Shown here: one piece after another, positions 50,899 through 60,188 of the stretch
How positions within the stretch are numbered: the stretch's first letter is position 1
Layout: each line of letters begins with the position of its first letter
From: Roseomonas mucosa ATCC BAA-692
GTDB lineage: Bacteria > Pseudomonadota > Alphaproteobacteria > Acetobacterales > Acetobacteraceae
Assembly (NCBI RefSeq): GCF_000622225.1
Contig: NZ_JHWD01000002.1
Coordinates: forward strand, 310,001 to 374,000
Direction: 5' to 3'
Length of the DNA: 64,000 nucleotides
The notes under the pieces: model-generated
The model's database searches: none
Told to the model about the DNA's origin: nothing
Seen by the model: only the letters and a program-made list of their open reading frames with translations
Made by a program: the position numbers and the translations under genes

Positions 50899-51900
50899 AT
50901 GACCACGATCCTCAGCCGCCGCGGCCTGCTCGCCAGCACGGCGGCCCTGCCCCTCGCCGCACCGGCCCTGCACCGGGCCCGGGCCGCCACCGCCACGGAC
51001 GCCCCCTGGCCGGACCGGCCGCTGCGCCTGATCCTGCCCTTCCCGGCCGGCTCCACGCCCGACCTGGTGGCCCGTGCCATCGGCCCGGAACTCTCCGCCG
51101 GGCTCGGCCAGCCCGTGGTGGTGGACAACCGCCCCGGCGCCGGCGGCAATATCGGCACCGACATGGCCGCCAAGGCGACGGACGGCCACACCATCTGCCT
51201 GTCGATCAACGGGCCGATCACCACCGCCCCGGCCCTGTACCGCAACCTGCCCTATGACCCGCAACGCGACCTGCGGCCGATCGCCATGGCGGTGCGGGCG
51301 CCGCAGCTGCTGGTCGTCACGCCCGGCGTGCCGGCGCGGAGCCTCGCGGAGTTCTTCGCCTATGTGAGGGCCAACCCGGGCAGGCTCTCCTTCGCCTCGG
51401 TCGGCGCCGGCTCGGGTGGCCACCTCGCCATGGTGGAGCTGATGGCGCGCGAGGGGCTGCGGATGGAGCACGTGCCCTATCGCGGCTTCCCGCAGGCGGT
51501 GCTCGACATGGTGGCCGGCCGCATCGAGACCATGGTGGTCACCATCGGCGCCGTGCTGCCGCAGGTGCGCGACGGCCAGCTCATCGCCCTCGCCTGCACC
51601 GGCGAGCACCGCGCCGCCGAGATGCCGGATGTGCCGACCCTGGCCGAAGCCGGGATCAAGGACGCTACCTCCTATGGCTGGAGCGGCCTCTTCGCCCCGG
51701 CCTCGATGCCCGAGCCGCATCGCGCCCGGCTGGAGGCGCTGGCCGTGGCCGGGTTCCGCAAGCCGCAGGTCCGCCAGGCGCTGGAGAATATCGGCTTCGA
51801 GGTGATGGGCCTGCCCAGCCAGGACTTCGCCCGCTTCATCGCCGCCGAGACGGAACGCTGGGGCAGCCTGATCCGCAAGCTGGACATCCAGGCCGACTGA
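50899..51900 (+). CDS. Bug/TctC-family solute-binding protein
   Basis: 333 residues. A Tat-like or Sec signal (LSRRGLLASTAALPLAAPALHRARA), then PDRPLRLILPFPAGSTPDLVARAI, VVDNRPGAGGNIGTDMAAKA and HVPYRGFPQAVLDMVAGRIE, the diagnostic blocks of tripartite tricarboxylate transporter receptors. It binds a carboxylate in the periplasm. TctA/TctB membrane partners are not nearby, as is common for this expanded family. A GC-rich hairpin follows. Confidence 0.92.
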   Translation: MTTILSRRGLLASTAALPLAAPALHRARAATATDAPWPDRPLRLILPFPAGSTPDLVARAIGPELSAGLGQPVVVDNRPGAGGNIGTDMAAKATDGHTICLSINGPITTAPALYRNLPYDPQRDLRPIAMAVRAPQLLVVTPGVPARSLAEFFAYVRANPGRLSFASVGAGSGGHLAMVELMAREGLRMEHVPYRGFPQAVLDMVAGRIETMVVTIGAVLPQVRDGQLIALACTGEHRAAEMPDVPTLAEAGIKDATSYGWSGLFAPASMPEPHRARLEALAVAGFRKPQVRQALENIGFEVMGLPSQDFARFIAAETERWGSLIRKLDIQAD

Positions 51901-51908
51901 GCCCCCTT

Positions 51909-51936
51909 CCGGCGCCGGCCCCGGAACCGGCGCCGG
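51909..51936 (+). terminator. hairpin after solute-binding protein gene
   Basis: CCGGCGCCGG (51909-51918) pairs with the identical self-complementary sequence at 51927-51936 around an eight-base loop, eight bases after the stop codon. There is no T-run. Confidence 0.5.
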
Positions 51937-52232
51937 CCCGTGGCGTTACAACGCGTTGCAAAGCCGTTCCGCCCCGGCCACGGCCCGAGGTTGTGCCGGA
52001 CCCCGCACGCCCCCATCTCCCGGTCGGGAGCCGGTCCGCCCCTGGCCATCGGCCCGTGGCCCCGGCTTTTCCGGCGAGGATCGGAGAGGGTCCGCCAGCC
52101 CGTGTGGTCGGGCGGCGGCGCTCCGGATCACCGTCCGGCAGGCAGAATCCGGCGGCCGGGCGATTACGCCGCGTGCCTTTCTGCTCTAGTGTCGGTAGGG
52201 AAACGCGATCGAGGCGCCGCCGGGCGCGCCTT

Positions 52233-52240
52233 GGCATAAT
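52233..52240 (+). promoter_or_regulatory. extended -10 promoter candidate for tatA
   Basis: GGCATAAT preceded by T gives an extended -10 form (TGGCATAAT, 52232-52240). A start near 52247 would leave a 15-base leader with GAGG before the tatA ATG. No clear -35. Confidence 0.35.
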
Positions 52241-52261
52241 GACAGGAATTGAGGCCGCACC

Positions 52262-52528
52262 ATGGGTTCGTTCAGCATCTGGCACTGGCTCATCGTCCTG
52301 CTGGTGGTCCTGCTGCTCTTCGGAAGCGGCAAGATCAGCGGTCTGATGGGTGACCTCGCCACCGGCATCAAGTCGTTCAAGAAGAACATGCGCGAGGACG
52401 AGGACGAGTCCATGGCGCGCGACACCCAGGCGCCGCCGGCCAACCTGCCGCCCCCGCCCCCGGGCTCGCCGACCACCGGCACCAACAACGCCACCACCAC
52501 GGCCAATCCGGGCCGCCCCGCGGCCTGA
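52262..52528 (+). CDS. tatA: twin-arginine translocase subunit TatA/E
   Basis: 88 residues. One N-terminal membrane span with the short amphipathic-helix hinge ([38 protein letters not shown]) typical of TatA, then an acidic patch and a Pro/Thr-rich tail. TatA oligomers form the pore for folded proteins with RR signals. tatB and tatC are not adjacent, so they must be elsewhere. FGSGKI replaces the common FGxxKLP hinge. Confidence 0.93.
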   Translation: MGSFSIWHWLIVLLVVLLLFGSGKISGLMGDLATGIKSFKKNMREDEDESMARDTQAPPANLPPPPPGSPTTGTNNATTTANPGRPAA

Positions 52529-52724
52529 ACCGTGCAGGGGAGCCCGGGCGACGGTCCACGGGCTCTCCTTTCCCGGCACCGACCGCCCTGGCGCCCTTTT
52601 CCGCGCCCCGGAATTCTGACAGACCAGCGCCGGCCCAGGAGGCTTCCCGCAGGGAGTCCCCGGGGTCGGCTTTCCCTTGCCGGGGCCACGCGCCCCGGCT
52701 TCCCCCTGTCCGGGAGATCGGGTC

Positions 52725-53357
52725 ATGGAGCTGGCGGAAGCGGTCAGCCGCATCATCGGGGCCGGCCGGCGCATGGACGCGCGCGGCTGGGTCCCCGCCA
52801 CGGCGGGAAACCTTTCCATCCGCCTGCCCGGCGACCGGATCGCGGTCACGCGCTCCGGCTGCCACAAGGGCTTTTTGCAGGACGGGCACGTCATGGTCGT
52901 GGACCTGGACGGCAGGCCCGAAGACCCGTCGCTGCGGCCTTCGGCGGAAACCCTGCTGCATTGCGGCGTCTATCGCCACTTCCCCGAGGCGGGGGCGGTG
53001 CTGCACGGCCACAGCGTCCCCAACACGGTGATGTCGCGCATGTCGGGCGACGAGATCCTGCTGGAAGGCTACGAGCTGCTGAAGGCCTTCCCCGGCCTGC
53101 CCACCCACGAGGCCACGGTCGGCCTGCCGGTCTTCGACAACGACCAGGACATCGCCCGCCTCCAGTCCCGCGTTTCCGCCCGCTGGCGGGAGATGGCGGA
53201 GGACGACACGATCGTTCCGCCGGGCTATTTGATCCGCGGCCACGGCGTCTATGTATGGGCCGCCGACATGGATGGGGCCTTGGCGCGGCTGGAGGCCCTG
53301 GAGTTCATGCTGGGCTGCGAGCTGATCGCGCAGAGCCGAGGAGGGATGTTCGAATGA
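52725..53357 (+). CDS. mtnB: methylthioribulose-1-phosphate dehydratase
   Basis: 210 residues of the class II aldolase fold: GWVPATAGNLSIRLPGDRIAVTRSGCHKG (phosphate-binding), the zinc-binding HGHS in VLHGHSVPNTVM and RGHGVYVWA. It dehydrates 5-methylthioribulose-1-phosphate in methionine salvage. The ATG at 52725 follows GGGAGA. It overlaps the next gene by four bases in the order mtnB-mtnD-mtnC. Confidence 0.93.
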   Translation: MELAEAVSRIIGAGRRMDARGWVPATAGNLSIRLPGDRIAVTRSGCHKGFLQDGHVMVVDLDGRPEDPSLRPSAETLLHCGVYRHFPEAGAVLHGHSVPNTVMSRMSGDEILLEGYELLKAFPGLPTHEATVGLPVFDNDQDIARLQSRVSARWREMAEDDTIVPPGYLIRGHGVYVWAADMDGALARLEALEFMLGCELIAQSRGGMFE

Positions 53358-53908
53358 GCCGCCTGGTCGTTCACGACGCCGCCACCAAGGCGGTGGAACT
53401 CGACACCGACAACGCCACCGCCATCGCCGAGACCCTGGCCGCCATCGGCGTGCGGTTCGAGCGCTGGCCCGTCGTCTCGCTGCCCCAGGGTGCCGATGCC
53501 GAGGCGGTGCTGGATGCCTACCGCCCGCACCTGGACGCACTGCTGGGCCAGACCGGCGCCGGCTCCTCCGACGTGATCAAGCTCTCCCCCGACCATCCGC
53601 AGCGTGAGACGCTGCGCACCAAGTTCCTCGACGAGCACACCCATACCGAGGACGAGGTCCGCTTCTTCCACGAGGGCTCGGGCAACTTCATCCTGCACGT
53701 GAACGGCAAGGTCTATGATGCCCACTGCACGGCGGGCGACCTGATCAGCGTCCCGGCGAACACGCAGCACTGGTTCGACGCCGGCACGCATCCCTCCTTC
53801 ACCGCGGTACGGATCTTCACCGACACCTCGGGCTGGGTGCCGCACTACACGGGCACGGACATGGCGAAGCGCTTCCCGGCCGCCCACGGCACGCCCGCGC
53901 AGGCATGA
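53354..53908 (+). CDS. mtnD: acireductone dioxygenase
   Basis: 184 residues, cupin fold. The metal ligands are visible as His95, His97 and Glu101 in [13 protein letters not shown] and His139 in NTQHWFDAG. With iron it produces the methionine precursor keto acid and formate; with nickel it makes an off-pathway product. The start overlaps the mtnB stop and its end overlaps the mtnC start, so expression of the three is tightly coupled. Confidence 0.95.
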   Translation: MSRLVVHDAATKAVELDTDNATAIAETLAAIGVRFERWPVVSLPQGADAEAVLDAYRPHLDALLGQTGAGSSDVIKLSPDHPQRETLRTKFLDEHTHTEDEVRFFHEGSGNFILHVNGKVYDAHCTAGDLISVPANTQHWFDAGTHPSFTAVRIFTDTSGWVPHYTGTDMAKRFPAAHGTPAQA

Positions 53909-54615
53909 GCGCTCCGGTGCCCGCCACCCGCCCGGCCGCGATCCTCACCGACATCGAGGGCACGACCAGCGCCATCGCCTTCGTGAAAGAGGTGCTGTTC
54001 CCCTTCGCGGAGGCGGAACTCGACCGCTTCCTGGACCGCCATGGCGGGGAGGCCGAGGTCGCCGCCATCCTGGCCGGGGTGCGCGAGCTCGCACCGGGGC
54101 AGGAGCCGCGCGCCGTCCTGCGCACCTGGATGGCATCGGATGCCAAGGTCACGCCGCTGAAGGCACTGCAGGGGCTGATCTGGCGGCAGGGCTACGAGGA
54201 TGGGCGGCTCACCTCGCATCTCTATCCGGACGTGGCCCCCTGCCTGCGTGCCTGGTCCGCGGCCGGGCTGCGCCTCTGCGTCTATTCCTCCGGCTCGGTG
54301 GAGGCGCAGAAGCTGCTCTTCGGCCACAGCCCGGCGGGCGACCTGACGCCGATTTTCTCGGGCTTCTTCGACACCCGCGTCGGCGCCAAGCGCGAGGCCG
54401 CGAGCTACCGCACCATCACCGCCGGGCTGCACCTGCCGGCAGGGGAGATCCTCTTCCTGTCCGATGTGGCCGAGGAGCTGGACGCGGCCCGGGAGGCCGG
54501 CCTCGCCACCTGCCAGCTCGTCCGGCCCGAGGATGGCACGCAACCCTCCGGCCGCCATCCCGAGGCGGGCGGCTTCCCGGCCGTGGCCTCGCTCTTCGGG
54601 CTGCCACACGCCTGA
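53905..54615 (+). CDS. mtnC: enolase-phosphatase E1
   Basis: 236 residues, HAD superfamily. The nucleophile motif is TDIEGTT (Asp16, Glu18), with [17 protein letters not shown] and [13 protein letters not shown] downstream and a final [16 protein letters not shown]. It carries out the enolisation and dephosphorylation between the MtnB and MtnD steps. It completes the mtnB-mtnD-mtnC operon; mtnA, mtnP or mtnK are not in this window. Confidence 0.95.
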   Translation: MSAPVPATRPAAILTDIEGTTSAIAFVKEVLFPFAEAELDRFLDRHGGEAEVAAILAGVRELAPGQEPRAVLRTWMASDAKVTPLKALQGLIWRQGYEDGRLTSHLYPDVAPCLRAWSAAGLRLCVYSSGSVEAQKLLFGHSPAGDLTPIFSGFFDTRVGAKREAASYRTITAGLHLPAGEILFLSDVAEELDAAREAGLATCQLVRPEDGTQPSGRHPEAGGFPAVASLFGLPHA

Positions 54616-54766
54616 ACCCCTGCGGTGCGGGTCCGCCGTGCCCGCAACGCGCGAACACGTCACCCAAGCATGGCGGAATCGTCATGCGGCGGACCCTGGC
54701 CGCAGGTTTGCGGCGGCGTCATAGATACCTTCCCGCCCATCCAGCCCGTGAGATCCCCCCGCTCCC

Positions 54767-55753
54767 ATGCTGACCACCTACACTGTGGTGAATGGCCGCC
54801 TGGAGGTCAGGGAGGGCACGCGCCCCCCCGAGGAACTGCGAACCGCCGTCTGGCTCGACCTGCTGAACCCGAGCCGGGAGGAGGAGCGCGCCGTCCAGGA
54901 CGCCCTGGGGCTGGAGGTGCCGACGCGCGAGGAGCAGCAGGAGATCGAGAGCTCCTCCCGCCTCTACCGGGAGGAGGATGCCCTCTTCCTCACCGCCAAC
55001 TTCCTCTACGGGGTGGAGGAAGGCGAGTTCGGCAGCACGCCCATCACCTTCGTCCTCGCCGCGCACAACCTGATCACCGTGCGCTATGCCACGCCCAAGG
55101 CCATCGCCATGTTCTCCACCCGTTGCCGCAAGCACCCGCCGAGCCTGCTGCGCTCCCCCGACCAGGTGATGATCGGCATCTTCGAGAGCGTGGTGGACCG
55201 GCTGGCCGATATCCTGGAGCGGGTGGGCGCGGACATGGACACCGCCAGCCGCACCGCCTTCCGCTCCGCCAAGGGCACCACCAAGGCGAACCGGCGGGAC
55301 GAGGACCTCCGCAACGCGCTGATCGCCCTGGGCCAGGTGGGCGAGGTCACCAGCCGTGCCAGCGAGACCCTGCTCGGCCTCAGCCGCATCCTGACCTATC
55401 TCGGCACGGAGAAGGACGCGCTGGTGCGCAAGGAGAACACCACGCAGGTGAAGACCCTGGTGCGCGACCTGAAGTCCCTGGTGGACCATGCGGGCTTCCT
55501 GGCCAACAAGGCGAACTTCCTGCTCGACGCCATCCTGGGCGTCATCAACATCGACCAGAACGGCATCATCAAGACCTTTACCGTGGCCTCGGTGGCGTTG
55601 ATGCCGCCCACCCTGATCGCCAGCATCTATGGCATGAACTTCAAGGACATGCCCGAGCTGGGCTGGGATTTCGGCTATCCGGTGGCGATCGGGCTGATGG
55701 TGGTCACCGCGATCCTGCCGGTGCTCTACTTCAAGCGCAAGGGCTGGCTCTGA
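54767..55753 (+). CDS. corA: CorA-family magnesium/cobalt transporter
   Basis: 328 residues. A large cytosolic N-terminal domain and two C-terminal membrane spans with the YGMNF signature (SIYGMNFKDMPELGW) between them. It forms a pentameric Mg2+ channel. Together with MgtE at 42105 it gives the cell two unrelated Mg2+ uptake systems. No clear ribosome-binding site; the start is supported by the conserved first strand. Confidence 0.93.
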   Translation: MLTTYTVVNGRLEVREGTRPPEELRTAVWLDLLNPSREEERAVQDALGLEVPTREEQQEIESSSRLYREEDALFLTANFLYGVEEGEFGSTPITFVLAAHNLITVRYATPKAIAMFSTRCRKHPPSLLRSPDQVMIGIFESVVDRLADILERVGADMDTASRTAFRSAKGTTKANRRDEDLRNALIALGQVGEVTSRASETLLGLSRILTYLGTEKDALVRKENTTQVKTLVRDLKSLVDHAGFLANKANFLLDAILGVINIDQNGIIKTFTVASVALMPPTLIASIYGMNFKDMPELGWDFGYPVAIGLMVVTAILPVLYFKRKGWL

Positions 55754-55828
55754 GCCGCCGTCCCGGCGCGGCGCCCCACGGGCCCGGAGCGGCATCCGGC
55801 CTATCCCGGAACAGGTGGCACTTCCTGT

Positions 55829-56587
55829 ATGCTGCGCCGCGTGACGCGCACCCCCCGCCCCTTCCCGTTCCTGTCACTCCTTGGGCCGCTCCTCAGGCCA
55901 TCCTCCGGCCTGCTGGCGGCCTCGCTGGCCCTGGCCGCCTGTGGCGCCGCGCCGCCCGCGCGTGAACCGGCGCGCCTCGGCCTGAGCGACGTCGCCGCGA
56001 CGGCCATGGCCCTGGCGGGACGGCTGCCGGCAGAGGAGATGGGCTTCGGGCAGAGGCCGCCCCCCGCCGGGGCGCTGGAACGCCTCTCCCCCGCCGTGCT
56101 GCTTGCCTATTACCAGCGGGCGGGTGCCGGGGCTTCCGCCATCACGGCCCTGCTCGACCTCCCGCCCTCCGACGAGATCGCACCCGGTCCGCCGGATGGG
56201 ATCGAGGCCCCGGAACTGGCCCTCTTCCTCGAAACCCGGCGCCGCGTCGTCACGGCGGGCGAAATCCTCGAAGGCCGGGACACGAGGGGCCGCCTCTTCA
56301 CCGCCCGCGCGCGCGGCACGAAGGTCGGCCTGCGCTGCGCCGCCGTCCTCGCCTCGGGCAGCGGCGCGCCCGACCGGCAGCACGTGACCTGTGCCCGCAT
56401 CCTGGGGCGGCGGATCGTCCTCGTTTCCGCCGTGGCCCGCGCCGGGCCCGGCCGCGCCGGCGAGACGGAGGCCATGCTCGTGGCCTTCAGCGGCCGCCTG
56501 ATCGCGGCCCTGATGGGCCTGGGCAAGCCCCCGGCGCCGGAGAATGCCGACCCCTTCCTGCTTTCTCCGCCCGCCTCGCGCACCTGA
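55829..56587 (+). CDS. lipoprotein of unknown function
   Basis: 252 residues. The signal and lipobox ASLALAAC lie near residue 38. The mature part is Ala/Leu-rich, then beta-rich (LFTARARGTKVGLRCAAVLASG ... DRQHVTCARILGRRIVLVSAVARAG) with two cysteines likely to form a disulfide. No family recognised. It converges on the MFS gene with only 12 bases between the stops, inside a shared hairpin. Confidence 0.7.
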   Translation: MLRRVTRTPRPFPFLSLLGPLLRPSSGLLAASLALAACGAAPPAREPARLGLSDVAATAMALAGRLPAEEMGFGQRPPPAGALERLSPAVLLAYYQRAGAGASAITALLDLPPSDEIAPGPPDGIEAPELALFLETRRRVVTAGEILEGRDTRGRLFTARARGTKVGLRCAAVLASGSGAPDRQHVTCARILGRRIVLVSAVARAGPGRAGETEAMLVAFSGRLIAALMGLGKPPAPENADPFLLSPPASRT

Positions 56588-56604
56588 GGCGGCGGCGCCT
56601 CAGG
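56583..56604. terminator. bidirectional hairpin containing both stop codons
   Basis: CCTGAGGC (56583-56590) and GCCTCAGG (56597-56604) are perfect complements around a six-base loop. The stop codons of the lipoprotein and MFS genes are inside the stem. Confidence 0.55.
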
Positions 56605-57835
56605 CTTCCGGCAGGGGCTTGAGCACCGCGAGGCGGAAGGCGACCAGCAGCGCCACCAGCAGCATCGCCCCGACCATGGCCACCACGCCCGGCCAGGCAT
56701 GGCTGGCCCAGGCGAGGCCGCCGAGCGAGCCGGCGACGCTGGAGCCCATGTAGTAGCAGAAGAGGTAGAGCGAGGAGGCCTGCGCCCGGCCCCGCCGTGC
56801 CCGTCGCCCGACCCAGGAGCTGGCGATGGAATGCGCGCCGAAGAAGCCGAAGGTGGTGACGGCGATGCCCAGGATCACCACGGCCAGCGAGGCGGACAGT
56901 GTCAGCAGCACCCCCGCCAGCATGGCCAGCACGATGGCCCAGAAGACGCGCCGCCGCCCCAGCCGGTCGGCCAGCCGTCCGGAGACGGTGGAGCTGACAA
57001 TCCCCACCAGGTAGACGGTGAAGATCATGCCCACCACCGCCTGGCTGAGCCCGAAGGGCGGGGCGAGGAGGCGGTAGCCGATGTAGTTGTACACGGTCAC
57101 CAGCCCGCCCATCAGCAGGAAGCCCTCCAGGAAGAGCCAGGGCAGGCCGGGGTCGCGCAGATGCACCAGGAAGTTCGCCACCAGCTCCCGCGGGCGGGCG
57201 CTGCGCGGGGCGAACTGGCGCGACGGGGGCAGCAGCCGCCAGAAGGCGACCGCCGCCGCGAGGCCGAGCAGCCCGATCACCCCGACGGCCAGACGCCAGG
57301 AGCCGAGATCCGCGATCAGCCCGGTGATGACGCGCCCGCCCATGCCGCCCAGCGCGCTGCCGCTGATGTAGAGCCCCATGGCATAGCCCGAGGATTTCGG
57401 GTGCACCTCCTCGCTCACATAGGCCATGGCCACGGCGGGCAGGCCGGAGAAGGTGATGCCCTGCAAGGCCCGCAGCAGCAGGAACTGGTGCCAGGACGGA
57501 ACCAGCGCCGAGATCACGGTCAGGATCGCCGAGACCAGCAGCGAGAAGAGCATCACGGGCTTGCGCCCCATCGCCTCGGACAGGGTGCTGGCCACCAGCA
57601 TGGAGACGGCGAGCAGGCCGGTGGTGAGCGAGAGCGACAGGCTGGCCGAGGCGGCGCTGACCCCGAACTCCTCCGAGAAGACCGGCATCAGCGGCTGCAC
57701 GCAGTACATCAGCGCGAAGGTCGAGAAGCCCGCCGCCAGCATCGCCAGGTTCACGCGCCGGAACTCGCGCGTCCCGCCCTCGATGAAGGCCGGGGGCGCC
57801 GGGTCATTCTCAGTGGGAGCGGTGTCGTCTGTCAT
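56600..57835 (-). CDS. MFS transporter (YnfM-like)
   Basis: 411 residues and about twelve membrane spans. TFALMYCVQPLMPVFSEEFGVSAASASLSLSLTT, the loop motif LSEAMGRKPVM and GRLADRLGRRRVF match the YnfM group of drug or metabolite exporters. The substrate is unknown. The start at 57835 is an ATG after a purine-rich stretch. It shares a stop-codon hairpin with the convergent lipoprotein gene. Confidence 0.9.
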   Translation of the reverse strand: MTDDTAPTENDPAPPAFIEGGTREFRRVNLAMLAAGFSTFALMYCVQPLMPVFSEEFGVSAASASLSLSLTTGLLAVSMLVASTLSEAMGRKPVMLFSLLVSAILTVISALVPSWHQFLLLRALQGITFSGLPAVAMAYVSEEVHPKSSGYAMGLYISGSALGGMGGRVITGLIADLGSWRLAVGVIGLLGLAAAVAFWRLLPPSRQFAPRSARPRELVANFLVHLRDPGLPWLFLEGFLLMGGLVTVYNYIGYRLLAPPFGLSQAVVGMIFTVYLVGIVSSTVSGRLADRLGRRRVFWAIVLAMLAGVLLTLSASLAVVILGIAVTTFGFFGAHSIASSWVGRRARRGRAQASSLYLFCYYMGSSVAGSLGGLAWASHAWPGVVAMVGAMLLVALLVAFRLAVLKPLPEA

Positions 57836-58080
57836 GCACGGCTGTCCCGTTTCCGGCCGGACGGGGTCCGGCCACGGGCGCCGGCGGCGTCCGGACGAAC
57901 CTGCCCTGGTTGCGGTCCGGCACCCGGTCGAGAGGTGCCCGCGCCAGGATGACGCCTCTCGCCGCGTCGCGCCAACCCGCGCGGCCCCGTTCCGCCTCCC
58001 GCCCCGCGCATGGGTCCGCCCCCTGCCCCGGCCCGGCCCGGCGTGGTGCGGCGGGCCGGAGCCTGCTAGGAAACGCCGCC

Positions 58081-58641
58081 ATGACCTGGGCCGATGGCGC
58101 CATCCTCCTGATTCTCGGCGTTTCGGCCATCCTGGCCTATTCGCGCGGCTTGGTGCGGGAAGTCCTGGGCGTCGGCGCCTGGGCCGGTGCCCTGGTCCTG
58201 GCTTTCGTGATGCTGCCAGGAATGCGCTCGGCGCTGGGCGCGGCGGTAAGCCCCGCATGGCTGGCGGATGTCGTGGCCGTGGGATCGGTCTTCGTCATCG
58301 CCCTTATCATCCTGAAACTGTTGATTGCCTGGGTGGCCCGCGCGGTACAGTCCTCGGTGCTGGGCGGCGTGGACCGCGCGCTCGGCACGGTGTTCGGAAT
58401 CGCGAGGGGTGCATTCCTCGTCGTGCTCGCCTACATCCTGGCCGGACAGCTCCAACCCGTCACGGAACGCTGGCCCGAGGCCCTGCGCGATGCCCGCGCA
58501 TTGCCTTTCGTGGCCCAGGGCGCGAAGTGGCTGGTCGGCCAGCTTCCGCCCGAGTACCGCCTGCGCGTGCCGGATGCCCCGGCCCGCCCGCTGCCGCCCA
58601 TGGAGGACCTGTTGCGACCGCCCGCGCGCAACCGGACCTGA
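58081..58641 (+). CDS. cvpA: CvpA family membrane protein
   Basis: 186 residues, about four membrane spans: WADGAILLILGVSAILAYSRGLVREVL, VGAWAGALVLAFVML, a long third span VFVIALIILKLLIAWVARAVQSS and RALGTVFGIARGAFLVVLAYIL. CvpA lies before purF in many proteobacteria and is linked to envelope homeostasis and colicin V production. The same order is kept here with a 14-base gap. Confidence 0.9.
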   Translation: MTWADGAILLILGVSAILAYSRGLVREVLGVGAWAGALVLAFVMLPGMRSALGAAVSPAWLADVVAVGSVFVIALIILKLLIAWVARAVQSSVLGGVDRALGTVFGIARGAFLVVLAYILAGQLQPVTERWPEALRDARALPFVAQGAKWLVGQLPPEYRLRVPDAPARPLPPMEDLLRPPARNRT

Positions 58642-58655
58642 GGATTGATTGTCGC

Positions 58656-60152
58656 ATGGATTTCACGACCAACCCTCTCGCGCCGTCCAGCCCCGAAAGG
58701 GACGAGGATGACGGCTTCCACGAGGAATGCGGCGTCGTCGGCATCTGGAACGCCCAGGATGCCGCCGCCCTGGCCGCGCTGGGCCTGCACGCCCTGCAGC
58801 ACCGGGGCCAGGAGGCGGCGGGGATCGTCACCCTGGCGGAAGGCGGCCAGTTCCATTCCCACAAGGGCCGTGGCCTGGTGGGCGACAATTTCGGCGATGC
58901 CAAGGTCATGGCCGCCCTGCCCGGCCGCGCGGCGATCGCCCATAACCGCTACGCCACCACCGGCGAATCGGCGCTGCGCAACGTGCAGCCGCTCTATGCC
59001 GATTTTGAATTCGGCGGCCTTGCCGTGGCGCATAACGGCAACCTCGTGAACGCCTACCAGCTCAAGCGCGCCCTGGTGCGCCGCGGCTGCCTGTTCCAGA
59101 GCACCACGGATTCCGAGGTCTTCGTCCACCTCATCGCCATCAGCCTCTATTCCACCGTGCTGGACCGGCTGATCGACGCGCTGAAGCAGGTCCAGGGCGC
59201 CTATTCGCTGGTGACGCTGCACGAGGGCGCGCTGATCGGCGCGCGCGACCCGCTGGGCGTGCGGCCGCTGGTGCTGGGCCGCCTCGGCGGGCCGGAAAGC
59301 AATTCCTGGGTGATGGCAAGCGAGACCTGCGCCCTGGACATCGTCGGCGCCGAGTTCGTCCGCGACATCGAGCCGGGCGAGGTGGTGATTGCCGACGAGA
59401 AGGGGCTGCGCTCCATCCGCCCCTTCGGCAAGCAGCCCAGCCGTTTCTGCATCTTCGAGTACATCTATTTCGCCCGGCCCGATTCGGTGATCGAGGGCAC
59501 CTCCGTCTACAACACGCGCAAGCGCATCGGCGAGGAACTGGCCCGCGAATCCGGCGTGCCGGCGGATGTGGTGGTGCCGGTGCCCGACTCCGGCGTCCCG
59601 GCGGCCATGGGCTATGCGACGGAAGCGGGGATCCCCTTCGAGCTCGGCATCATCCGCAACCATTATGTGGGCCGCACCTTCATCGAGCCGACCGACCAGA
59701 TCCGCCACCTGGGCGTGAAGCTGAAGCATTCCGCCAACCGCACCATGATCGAGGGGCGGCGCGTGGTGCTGGTGGACGATTCCATCGTCCGCGGCACGAC
59801 CAGCAAGAAGATCGTGGAGATGGTCCGCCAGGCGGGTGCCACCGAGGTCCATATGCGCATCGCGGCGCCGCCGACGACGCATCCCTGCTTCTACGGCATC
59901 GACACGCCGGACCGTGACAAGCTGCTCGCCGCCAACAACAACGTCGAGGAGATGGCGCGCTTCATCGGCGCCGACAGCCTGGCCTTCATCTCGCTGGACG
60001 GGCTCTACCGCGCGCTGGGGCATGAGGGGCGCGACAAGCGTTCGCCGGGCTATTGCGATGCCTGCTTCACCGGCGATTATGCCATCCCGCTGGCAGATCT
60101 GCAGGAGGCGCCGGAGCGCGCCCCGGCCCTGATCGCCGCCAACGGAGCCTGA
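58656..60152 (+). CDS. purF: amidophosphoribosyltransferase (Fe-S, propeptide type)
   Basis: 498 residues. Cys25 in EECGVVGIW is the N-terminal nucleophile after removal of a 24-residue propeptide. The glutaminase domain (25-250) is followed by the phosphoribosyltransferase site VVLVDDSIVRGTTSKKIV. Cysteines in RFCIFEYIYFARPDS, HPCFYGIDTP and GYCDACFTG are placed like the 4Fe-4S ligands of the Bacillus-type enzyme. It makes phosphoribosylamine, the first step of purine synthesis. Confidence 0.97.
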   Translation: MDFTTNPLAPSSPERDEDDGFHEECGVVGIWNAQDAAALAALGLHALQHRGQEAAGIVTLAEGGQFHSHKGRGLVGDNFGDAKVMAALPGRAAIAHNRYATTGESALRNVQPLYADFEFGGLAVAHNGNLVNAYQLKRALVRRGCLFQSTTDSEVFVHLIAISLYSTVLDRLIDALKQVQGAYSLVTLHEGALIGARDPLGVRPLVLGRLGGPESNSWVMASETCALDIVGAEFVRDIEPGEVVIADEKGLRSIRPFGKQPSRFCIFEYIYFARPDSVIEGTSVYNTRKRIGEELARESGVPADVVVPVPDSGVPAAMGYATEAGIPFELGIIRNHYVGRTFIEPTDQIRHLGVKLKHSANRTMIEGRRVVLVDDSIVRGTTSKKIVEMVRQAGATEVHMRIAAPPTTHPCFYGIDTPDRDKLLAANNNVEEMARFIGADSLAFISLDGLYRALGHEGRDKRSPGYCDACFTGDYAIPLADLQEAPERAPALIAANGA

Positions 60153-60188
60153 TCCCTCCCCCCAGCTCGCCCCCCGGCACGAGGCCCC

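Larger units (their letters stand above)
51901..52261 (+). other. 361-base region before tatA
   Basis: No gene supported. It contains the hairpin at 51909-51936, the palindrome CAACGCGTTG (51949-51958) and, near its end, a -10-like TGGCATAAT. The middle part shows nothing I can interpret. Confidence 0.5.
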
